Below are positions 51,544 through 62,000 of a stretch of DNA of 64,000 bases, piece after piece (position 1 is the first letter of the stretch; each line of letters begins with the position of its first letter). The notes beneath the pieces are model-generated. The model saw only the letters and a list, made by a program, of their open reading frames with translations. It was not told the origin of the DNA and made no database searches. Position numbers and translations under genes: made by a program. The stretch lies in contig JAOADV010000007.1 in the NCBI GenBank assembly GCA_026417135.1, forward strand, positions 1 to 64,000, written 5' to 3'. This stretch comes from Ignavibacteria bacterium. Lineage in GTDB: Bacteria > Bacteroidota > Ignavibacteria > Kapaibacteriales > UBA2268.

Positions 51544-51577
51544 ATTTATCCTCCTAAAAATTTGTCTGTCTCATAAA

Positions 51578-52357
51578 TTATATAAGACCTTTATCAGTAA
51601 GTATTTCGACAATTTTCGTGGCAATTTCTTCTGGATTACCTTCTAACATTACAGCCTTCCCAGCGACTTCGGGTTCGTAAAGTTTCTCGATTTCGATACC
51701 TTTTGAAGCAAAATCTTGTGTAAACTCCAGCTCTTCGATATTTGCAGATTTCATCATAGCACGGATTTTTGCTATAGGGACATATCGTGGTGGGTTCTCA
51801 GCTGCTTGAATACCTAAAACTGCTGGAAGTTCAACTTCGAATTCGCCACGCAAGCCACCGGAAAATTCTTTCCTAATCAAAATATTGTTCTTGTTTTCAT
51901 TATATTGCACGTAAGTTACAACTCCGTAGACGGGTAGTTCCAGGTATTCTCCAAGATAATAAACGAGTTCTCCTTCGATATCGTCGGTTGCTTGGGAACC
52001 AGTCAATATCAAGGTTTTAGAATCGATTAGATTATTTTCTTTAAGATACTTTGCAAAAACTTCGGCAATCGCTGGGGAAGTAAAATTTTGCCAATCGCCC
52101 AAGATTTTAACTGCTTTGTCGCAACCTTTGGCAAGAGCAGTGTAAATTGCTTCGTCGACCTCTGGTGCGTCGAGTGTTACTAATGTTACAGTCCCGCCAT
52201 ATTTTTCTTTGAGTATAACTGCTTCTTCGACAGCGTGCTCGTCGTTTTCATTTGCTTTCATTCTCAACCAGTCGGGGTCGAGTGTTTTCCCATCTGATGC
52301 AATCTTTAATTCCTCGACCGTATCTGGAACCATTTTAAGAAATACAATCAAGTTCAT
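51578..52357 (-). CDS. etfB: Electron transfer flavoprotein beta subunit
   Basis: NLIVFLKMVPDTVEELKI; NENDEHAVEEAVILKEKYGGTVTLVTL; ALAKGCDKAVKI; LILTGSQATDDIEGELVYYLGEYLELP. Confidence 0.95.
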   Translation of the reverse strand: MNLIVFLKMVPDTVEELKIASDGKTLDPDWLRMKANENDEHAVEEAVILKEKYGGTVTLVTLDAPEVDEAIYTALAKGCDKAVKILGDWQNFTSPAIAEVFAKYLKENNLIDSKTLILTGSQATDDIEGELVYYLGEYLELPVYGVVTYVQYNENKNNILIRKEFSGGLRGEFEVELPAVLGIQAAENPPRYVPIAKIRAMMKSANIEELEFTQDFASKGIEIEKLYEPEVAGKAVMLEGNPEEIATKIVEILTDKGLI

Positions 52358-52394
52358 ATGTAACCTCCTAATTCAAAATGTATGAAAACCTCTT

Positions 52395-53207
52395 TTAGAC
52401 AAACTTTATGTCTTTAATACCCGGTTCAGTTCGAAGAACGTTTTGAATAAGTGCAATTGCTTCCTTCCTTTCTTTTTCTTTTTCCAAGCCCAAAATCGAA
52501 ATTTGACCAGTTTCGGCATCGCCTTCGACATCGACTTCGAAACCTCGAGTTGTTGGTGCAAGGAAAAGCAAAAGTTTTGCTTTCGACGAAAGCAAAAGAT
52601 TATTTAATTGTTTAATGTTTTCCTCGGTAGAGTTAAAATATGGCTGATTGAGAATTTGTTCGACAATTGTAGCAAAATACTCTGGGTCGATTTTATCCAG
52701 ATTTATGACTAAATCATAATGTTTGGGTTCTTCGATATTTACGCCATAAAGGAAATCGCCCCAAAGTCTTCTTCGTTCGTCAATTAGTCTTATATAGTCG
52801 AGAGCTTGCTCGTATGTTAAGTGTGGATTTCTATCTTGCCAAGCTTTGGCTCGATTGTGTAAAGATTTAATTACTCTTATTCTTAGTACAAATGGGATAT
52901 CGTTTAGGAGGAAATGAGCAAGATGCCCAAGATAAATACAACTACCTTCTTGTAGAATAAGTTCGAGCAAGGCGACTTGGAAACTCAAAAGGTAGTGCTT
53001 TCTTTTGTAATATTGACGTTCCCAAGGGCTTGGAGCGCGGTCGAGAAAAGTTATATCAGTAAATCCAGTTTCACTGATTAAGTATTTTTCCCCTTCCTCG
53101 ATAACTTTTTCTCGAGTTATGATTGGAATTTGTAGTCTTTGCGAAAGTGCATTAGCGAGTTGTTCTGCACCTATTAAAGTTCCACGAGAAATAGTAACAA
53201 TTTGCAT
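52395..53207 (-). CDS. Cytidylate kinase-like family protein with extra C-terminal (BON-like?) domain
   Basis: QIVTISRGTLIGAEQLANALSQRLQIPIITREKVIEEG; FLLNDIPFVLRIRVIKSLHNRAKAWQDRN; HYDLVINLDKI; C-terminal GFEVDVEGDAETGQISILGLEKEKERKEAIALIQNVLRTEPGIKDIKFV. Confidence 0.75.
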   Translation of the reverse strand: MQIVTISRGTLIGAEQLANALSQRLQIPIITREKVIEEGEKYLISETGFTDITFLDRAPSPWERQYYKRKHYLLSFQVALLELILQEGSCIYLGHLAHFLLNDIPFVLRIRVIKSLHNRAKAWQDRNPHLTYEQALDYIRLIDERRRLWGDFLYGVNIEEPKHYDLVINLDKIDPEYFATIVEQILNQPYFNSTEENIKQLNNLLLSSKAKLLLFLAPTTRGFEVDVEGDAETGQISILGLEKEKERKEAIALIQNVLRTEPGIKDIKFV

Positions 53208-53486
53208 ATAAACCCTTGCTTTAGTTTGGATAATTCCTTACTAAATTATTAAATAAGAAATTTTTTTCAAGAGATTGAAGTCCAATAATCGAAAGTTTGT
53301 AAATGAGTGTTGTTTGTTTACTGAAATTATGTTTGAAGATAACAAACTAAATAAGTAAAGTTAATAGTTTCTCTTTGAAAGACATCGTGTAGGAATTAAG
53401 TCTGTTGAAATTTTGAACTAAATGTTTTGGTGTTGAAAATGCAAGTTTATAATTAGCATAAACTTGTTTGAATCTATTTTTTTTAA

Positions 53487-54911
<1,425 letters not shown>

Positions 54912-54958
54912 ATTTTATTAAATCTCTGTATTTTTTCAAACTCAAAATGAGGTAGTAT

Positions 54959-55342
54959 ATGAATTTCCCAGATGATTTAAAGTACACCAAAGACCACGAA
55001 TGGGTCAGAATTGTAGATAATATTGCTACAATTGGGATTACTGACCACGCACAAAGCGAACTTGGCGATATTGTTTACGTCGACATCTCGCAAGATATCG
55101 GCGAAGTGAACAAGGGTGAATCGATAGGAACTATCGAAGCAGTAAAAACTGTTGCAGATATTTTTGCTCCAGTTTCTGGGAAAGTCGTTGAAGTGAATAC
55201 TTCAATTAACGACAAGCCCGAAGTTATCAACAAAGACCCTTACGGCGATGGTTGGATTTTGAAAATCGAGATGAGTAATCCGGAGGAATTAAACGAATTG
55301 CTTTCGGCAGACGATTACAAGAAACTTATTGGACAAAGTTAA
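54959..55342 (+). CDS. gcvH: Glycine cleavage system H protein
   Basis: LKYTKDHEWVRI; GITDHAQSELGDIVYVDI; GTIEAVKTVADIFAPVSGKVVEVN lipoyl-lysine motif. Confidence 0.97.
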   Translation: MNFPDDLKYTKDHEWVRIVDNIATIGITDHAQSELGDIVYVDISQDIGEVNKGESIGTIEAVKTVADIFAPVSGKVVEVNTSINDKPEVINKDPYGDGWILKIEMSNPEELNELLSADDYKKLIGQS

Positions 55343-55396
55343 ATTATCATTTTTCTTTGATTTTAGATTATTTTGTAAGTACCTTGTTTCGAAGAC

Positions 55397-55711
55397 TTAG
55401 GTTTTGATTTCTTTGTTTAAAATAGTCTTAACTTTTTCGACTTTCGATTGCATTCGACTTTGTTCTCCTTTGCGGTAGTCCACTTTGATTACCGAGTAAA
55501 TTCTATTACATTGTGGTTCTAATATCTTAAAACATTCTGATATGACTTTAAAAACTTCGTCCCAATTACCTTCCATTATTGTTCCCATCGGGGTAAGTCG
55601 ATAGTTTAACCCGCTTTTGTCGATATGGGAGATGACTTGCGATACCCAAGGGCTTACACTTTCGCCCTTATCGGTTGGAAACATTGAGAATTCAACTAAA
55701 ACCATATACAT
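55397..55711 (-). CDS. MTH1187/YqgV family (thiamine-binding-like) protein
   Basis: VLVEFSMFPTDKGESVSPWVSQVISHIDKSGLNYRLTPMGTIMEGNWDEVFKVI. Confidence 0.85.
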   Translation of the reverse strand: MYMVLVEFSMFPTDKGESVSPWVSQVISHIDKSGLNYRLTPMGTIMEGNWDEVFKVISECFKILEPQCNRIYSVIKVDYRKGEQSRMQSKVEKVKTILNKEIKT

Positions 55712-55804
55712 CCTACAATTTTTTCAACAAATTTTTAAAGTTTTTTCAAGAATGAATTATTAAATTATTAAATTTGAATTTATTGACTTTTGTCTTGATT
55801 GCTA

Positions 55805-56677
55805 ATGACAAGTATAAACGAACTTTATAAACGGCTCGAAAGTTGCGATATTTGTCCCCACAACTGTAACGTTAATCGAATGGTTGGAGAAATCGGAAAG
55901 TGTGGGACAAATTCCTCTATTATTGTTTCGAGTTATGGTCCACATTTCGGCGAAGAACCCGAGCTTGTTGGTTACTTAGGTTCGGGAACTATATTTTTTT
56001 CTGGTTGCAACTTGCTTTGTGTTTTCTGTCAAAATTATACAATCAGCCATTGTCGGGAAGGAAGAAGTGTAAGTATTAATGAACTTGCAAATATAATGCT
56101 TCGATTGCAAGACATTGGTTGCCACAACATTAATTTAGTTAGCCCAACCCACTATGCTCCGCAAATTGCCCAATCTATTATCGAGGCGAAAAGCTATGGC
56201 TTAGCTATTCCAATAGTTTACAATACTGGATGTTACGATAAAGTTGAAACTTTGAAAGCTCTCGAAGGTTTGATTGATATATATATGCCAGATTTGAAAT
56301 TTTCCGACCCAAACAAAGCAAAATTATATACAGAGGCACCCGACTATTTTTATTATGCTTCGTCGGCGGTAATTGAGATGAAGCGACAAGTGGGCATTTT
56401 GGTAGTAAGAAATGGTATTGCACGTCGTGGGCTGATAATTCGTCATCTTATTCTCCCCGACAATCAGTCGGACACAATAGAAATAATAGACTTTATCGCC
56501 GAGAATCTTGGAACTGATATATATCTTAACTTAATGGACCAATATTATCCTCGATACCAAGCATATCAATATCCAAAGTTAAGCCGTTCTATAACAACAG
56601 AGGAATATTCATATTACATAGATTATGCCAAAAGTAGGGGTTTTCGCAACCCCAAATATATTTTTGGTTATGGGTAG
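55805..56677 (+). CDS. Radical SAM protein, PflA-like activating-enzyme family
   Basis: CDICPHNCNVNR ... GKCG ... GTIFFSGCNLLCVFCQNYTIS (CxxxCxxC) ... YNTGCYDKVETLKALEGLIDIYMPDLKF. Start set to the ATG at 55805. Confidence 0.9.
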   Translation: MTSINELYKRLESCDICPHNCNVNRMVGEIGKCGTNSSIIVSSYGPHFGEEPELVGYLGSGTIFFSGCNLLCVFCQNYTISHCREGRSVSINELANIMLRLQDIGCHNINLVSPTHYAPQIAQSIIEAKSYGLAIPIVYNTGCYDKVETLKALEGLIDIYMPDLKFSDPNKAKLYTEAPDYFYYASSAVIEMKRQVGILVVRNGIARRGLIIRHLILPDNQSDTIEIIDFIAENLGTDIYLNLMDQYYPRYQAYQYPKLSRSITTEEYSYYIDYAKSRGFRNPKYIFGYG

Positions 56678-57387
56678 TTTCTTTCTCCAAATATTGCAGT
56701 ACCAATTCTTAAGATTGTTGCACCCTCTTCGACTGCAATTAAGTAATCGTTCGTCATACCCATAGAAAGCTCGTTGAGCGGTAAATTTGGGAAAGATTTT
56801 CTAGCTTCCTCAAAAAGGCTTTTCAGTAGTTGAAATTCCTTTCGGATAACTTTTTCATCAAGCGAAAAGCTTCCAATCGTCATTAATCCACGAATTCGTA
56901 GGTTTTGCAAATCTTTGATTTCATTGATTAATTCACAAGTTAATTCGGGACTGCAACCAAATTTAGAAGCTTCGCCAGAAGTATTTACTTGGATTAAAAT
57001 ATCGATGGTTTTATTGTTTTTTTCGGCTTGCTTTTCGATTTCTTTTGCCAAATGGACTGAATCAACTGAATGTATTAAGGAAACAAAAGGAGCAATATAC
57101 TTGACTTTGTTGGTTTGAAGGTGCCCTATAAAATGCCAGTTGACTTGTTTGGATAAACTTTGATTAACAAGTTCGTACTTTGCCTTTAGCTCTTGGGCAT
57201 AATTTTCGCCGAAATCAGTTATCCCAGCATCCGCAGCATTTAAAATAGCTTCAATGGGATGAGTTTTAGTTACAGCAACTATTTTAACATTTGTAAGAAT
57301 ACCTTTCTTTTCTTTTAAATTTTCAATTGAATCGATTATGGCTTGATAATTTTTGCGAATGGTCTCTTTAGTATATTTTTCTTCCAT
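56668..57387 (-). CDS. YggS/PLPHP-family pyridoxal-phosphate homeostasis protein
   Basis: VKIVAVTKTHPIEAI; GENYAQELKAKYE; WHFIGHLQTNKVKYI; LIHSVDSVHLAKEI; LRIRGLMTIG; LSMGMTNDYLIAVEEGATILRIGTAIFG. Confidence 0.95.
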   Translation of the reverse strand: MEEKYTKETIRKNYQAIIDSIENLKEKKGILTNVKIVAVTKTHPIEAILNAADAGITDFGENYAQELKAKYELVNQSLSKQVNWHFIGHLQTNKVKYIAPFVSLIHSVDSVHLAKEIEKQAEKNNKTIDILIQVNTSGEASKFGCSPELTCELINEIKDLQNLRIRGLMTIGSFSLDEKVIRKEFQLLKSLFEEARKSFPNLPLNELSMGMTNDYLIAVEEGATILRIGTAIFGERNYP

Positions 57388-57462
57388 AAAGTGTTCTTTT
57401 TTAGTATAAATTTTTTTTAAAAAGAATTTTTAATTTAATAATTTTTTAAATAGAAAAACATT

Positions 57463-58776
57463 ATGAAATACCCAGACGTTCCTATCTATATGAATCTCCC
57501 ATTTGTGGTGATGGTACTTGCCATAGCAATTATGCCATTAGCAACTCCACATTTTTGGGAGAGCAATAAGAATAAATTGTTCGTTAGTTTGATATTAGGT
57601 ATTCCAACTGCTATTTGGCTTTTATTGAATAATTTATCGGAGGCGCTTGTTCATTCTGTTTTTTTCGATTATCTACCGTTTATTATTCTATTAGGGTCAT
57701 TATTTGTTATTACTGGGGGAATTTTTCTCGAAGGAGACCTCGAAGCAAAACCTAAAACGAATCTTATTTTTTTAATAGTTGGGACAATTTTAGCTTCCTT
57801 TATGGGAACTACGGGCGCTGCTATGCTTTTAATTCGTCCGCTTTTAAAAACCAACTTCAGGCGAAAATATAAAGTTCATATTATACTTTTCTTTATTGCT
57901 TTGGTTGCAAATTGTGGTGGACTATTGACTCCGTTGGGCGACCCTCCGCTTTTTATACTGTACCTTCGTGGAGTTCCTTTCTTTTGGTTTTTTACACTTG
58001 TCAAGGAATGGTTAGTTTGTAATGTAATTTTGCTGACAGTTTTTTATTTTATTGAAAAACACTACTACAAGAAAGAATCGAAAGAGGACCTTGAACTTGA
58101 CCGTCAAGAATATGTACCATTAAAAGTCCACGGAGGATTCAATCTTATCTTCCTTCTTGGAGTTGTCTTATCTGTTGCTTTTATCAATCCATTATACATT
58201 CCATTTATGCAACCACACCATTTCAGTATGTATCTTCGGGAAATAATAATTCTTTCGATGGCAATTCTTTCGTTGATTTTCACAAAACGTGAGATAAGAA
58301 AATTGAATAGTTTCAACTGGCATCCGATAGAAGAAGTAGCCTTTTTGTTCTTAGGCATTTTCATTACTTTAACACCTTCTTTGATTTTCCTTGAACATCA
58401 CGCTAAAGATTTCGGCTTTAAAACCATTTACCAGTTTTACTATGCTGTTGGCTCTCTCAGTAGTTTCTTAGATAATACTCCGACAGCAGTTACATTCTAT
58501 TCAGTTGCAAAAGGGCTTGTCGAAGCCCAACCAGATTTATTTTTCGATAAGATTATCGTTGGGGGTATCCCCGAACATTTACTCGAAGGCATTGCAACAG
58601 CCGCAGTTTTTTTCGGCTCGATGACTTATATTGGCAATGGTCCTAACTTTATGGTAAAGGCAATTGCAGAACACGAAGGTATCGCTATGCCTCACTTTTT
58701 TGAATATATGTATAAGTTTTCATTGGTTATTCTTTTGCCAGTTTTCATACTTGTCCAGTTATTATTAATACATTGA
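57463..58776 (+). CDS. NhaD-like Na+/H+ antiporter (ion transporter superfamily)
   Basis: ITGGIFLEGDLEAKPKTN; GTTGAAMLLIRPLLKTN; NCGGLLTPLGDPPLFILYLRGVPFFW; FLDNTPTAVTF; GNGPNFMVKAIAE; about 11-12 TM segments. Confidence 0.9.
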   Translation: MKYPDVPIYMNLPFVVMVLAIAIMPLATPHFWESNKNKLFVSLILGIPTAIWLLLNNLSEALVHSVFFDYLPFIILLGSLFVITGGIFLEGDLEAKPKTNLIFLIVGTILASFMGTTGAAMLLIRPLLKTNFRRKYKVHIILFFIALVANCGGLLTPLGDPPLFILYLRGVPFFWFFTLVKEWLVCNVILLTVFYFIEKHYYKKESKEDLELDRQEYVPLKVHGGFNLIFLLGVVLSVAFINPLYIPFMQPHHFSMYLREIIILSMAILSLIFTKREIRKLNSFNWHPIEEVAFLFLGIFITLTPSLIFLEHHAKDFGFKTIYQFYYAVGSLSSFLDNTPTAVTFYSVAKGLVEAQPDLFFDKIIVGGIPEHLLEGIATAAVFFGSMTYIGNGPNFMVKAIAEHEGIAMPHFFEYMYKFSLVILLPVFILVQLLLIH

Positions 58777-58964
58777 GTTATGGTAAGATTTGTTCAAGTT
58801 AGTCGAAAATAAGTTTCTTCACTTATTATCTATGTTTGCTTTTTATTGAAAGCATTTTTCATAATCAATACCTTTTTTCAATTGTTGTTCATTTCTTTCG
58901 AAATTCTTATGTCTTGGGCTGTAATTAAATCAACTTTAAGGAACTTAAATTTTTTAGTAAAAGC

Positions 58965-58994
58965 AAAAGGCGGGCAAAGTTGCCCGCCTTTTTC
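58965..58994. terminator. Bidirectional Rho-independent terminator between convergent genes
   Basis: AAAAGGCGGGCAA-AG-TTGCCCGCCTTTTT perfect hairpin between the NhaD-like gene (+) and the T9SS protein gene (-). Confidence 0.88.
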
Positions 58995-59008
58995 GTCTGT
59001 AATTTTAA

Positions 59009-62000
59009 TTACTTAGAGATTATCAATTTTTTAGTTGTGGAAAAACCATTCGAAAGCAAACGGACAGCATATACACCCGAAGAAAGAGATTTTGCGTTCA
59101 CTGTGAGCTCGTAAGTTCCTTCTTTTAAGAATTCGTTTAGTAATGGGTTAATATAGCCATTTTCAAGATTTATCAAATCGATTTTCGTATTTCCTTCGAA
59201 GCTTACGCCAAATTTAATTTGGAAGAAGTCCTCGACGACTGGATTTTGGTTTACTTCGAGGAAGTAATTTGTCGTTGCAATTACAATGGGTCGCATATCG
59301 ACAACACAAGTGTTGAAAACAATTTTTGATGTATCGCCCGATGGAACGACGCACTTGTCACGTTCGAAAAATGTTATGTTAGAAATGTAGGGATTTAATT
59401 CTTTTGCATCGGTAAGCATCAATAAAATTAAAGGTTTTGAAAGGATGCCATCCCTATTTATAGGATTTGTCCCATTTCCAATAATTCGTATACGCGAAAA
59501 CTTCTCGTCAATTTTTTCTTGGGTAGCTCTCACATTCCAAGTGTTATCCAAAATATCGCCTTTTTCGATGGATTGGAATTCGAACCACTCGGATTTGAAA
59601 ATAATGTAATATTCAAAGGCTGTAATAGAAGCATCCCGCCAGTTTCTCGACTTTGCAGTTGTTGTGAGTGGTATTTTATATCCGGGGGCAAGTTTATGTT
59701 CTGGACCATAGTCAGGAATTGTAAGAGCAACCGAAGTATTGTAGCTTGCTCCAATTAGTTCTACAAAGTAGTTGTTTCCGACGTCGCTATAAACACGAAA
59801 GAGTGCGCGGAAGCTTCCAGTCCTATTTGGAGAGAATTTTGCGGAAACTTTAATAGAATTCATTGGTGAAATTGTCATTGGAAACGAAACACCTACTAAT
59901 TCGAAGTTGTCCTTATCGCCAGAGATAAAGGCTATACTGTCGATAATTGCTTGAGTGGTAGAACTTGTATTTGTAATGGTAAATTCCTTTATTGGCTCAT
60001 CGCAAAGTAGAACCAAACCATAATTTATTGAATCGACAATAATCCCTTTTTCAATTCCATACCCAATTACTGTGGTATTTGTTGTGATGATAGAATCTGG
60101 TGCGGGTGAAGCATCGTTAATTACATTTACTTCTGCAGTCCTTCTATTTACCATCCTCGGGGTAAATCGAACAGGTAGAACTAATGAATCTCCCATTGGT
60201 AGTATGATGTTGGTTGGCGGGGCTGTTACCCATTCAAATTCATTTAAGGGATTTTGAGAAAAATTAATTGAACTGATGAACAAGTCGGCAGATTGACTTA
60301 CAGACTTAATTACAACGCTACCAATATCTGGATGTTGCGTGCCGACTAGGACCGGGGGTTGAAATTCATAACCTCGTATTTGAATTTTTGGGAGGTAACC
60401 ATAACCTTGTAACGAGCCAATTACGCTGTTGGGCGGAATTCCATCTTCTGGATGAAATTCTGGAATTACAGTGTTGCTATGTTCAAACTCAGCTTGGGGC
60501 TCGTAAAGTACTGTAATCTCGATTTGAGTTGTACCAGTTGTACTATTTTCGGGCATCAAGTCCACTGGAACTGAAGGAGTTGGATTGGGAACAATACCAT
60601 TTGGTTTAATTTTGAAATAGGCGGAGCCTTGACCAAGTTTAATGTCAGTTACTCTAACCTTCGAAGTACCAGAGTTTCTTAGAAAAACTTTGCCTTCGTT
60701 CGAAGTTCCGACGCGGCGACGGTGCCAATCGTAGTTGGTGATATAAGGACCGGGTTGTATTCCACTTCCTTTCCAGTTCGAAACACTATCGCCACTTCCA
60801 GCGTTGCTGTGGAATGTAACATCGATTTCGAAGTTACCAACAGCAGTTGGTTTAAAACAAGGCGTTTCGAGGAAGACTGTTCCACGCGGTGGAATGATAA
60901 TATCTAACTGAGGTGTGAAAGGTGAAGATATATAGAATGGTTCAGTTATACCTGTAAATCCAGTGATTACGAGGGTATCTGTTCCGGGATTTTGAATCAA
61001 CAAGCCAACCCCGGTTTGTTGCAGTTTACACACCGAGAAGTTTATTTGGACTGGACCGGCATCCCAATCTTCGACTGCAATTTTGGGAATCACTCCGCGT
61101 CCGACAACAGGAGTTTTAAAGGTATCGCAGTCGGTAACTACAAACAAAGTGTCAATATCGAGCATTGATGGAGTTAAAGATTCATCCGCTGGGGTGTAAC
61201 TCAATTTGATTGAATGAATTCCCAGAGGTGGTAATTCAATTTCTGGTGGAACGTTCCCATTGGTAATAGAAAAGACAGTTCCTTGTTTTAAGTAAATCGC
61301 TTTAATTTTTTCAGTAGTATCGGCGGAAGCGTTTTTAATTTCGACATCGATATTAGAAGTTGTATATAATCTTACTTTTCCGAAGTTTATTGGTCTAGGT
61401 CGAATTTCGATGGTATCTGGGTAATAGTAAAGGGTATCGAACGAGGAATTACCAGCGCGGTCGATGATTTGAAGATGGGCCAACGCAGGCTTCCTTTTGT
61501 TAATAACTTTGACAATAAAGCTGAAATCGTAATTGGGAGGGAAAGATTTAAATTCTTTCGGAAATTTTAACTCAGTATTGTAAGAGTCATCGAGTAAGAA
61601 AATTTCAGATATTCCTTGGTCAATTTGCCGCGGGTCGTCGTCTGGTTTCCCATTTCTTAGTTCAGTTGTTCGAATCGTAAAAATGCCACAGTCTTCTACC
61701 ACAAAAATTTCTGGGGGCAAGGTATCAGTTTCATCAACTTTGTTGAAAGCCGTACAAGCGGGCCACCCATAGCCATCAGCATTACTGAATCCGTAAATGT
61801 ACCCGCTAAACTTAGTTTTGCTTCGGACGACGTGGGCTCCGGGTTTCACCATAAGTTTAGCCCAGTAAAGGTCGGTGCCCGGAATTCGGTTGAACAGGAA
61901 TTGAGGTTGAATTTCCCAAATTGGTTTTCCATCGATTGTTATAGACTTTAATTTTTCGTTGCTTGGGTCATTTGTATCGCCGATGGCAATAATGTTGAAA

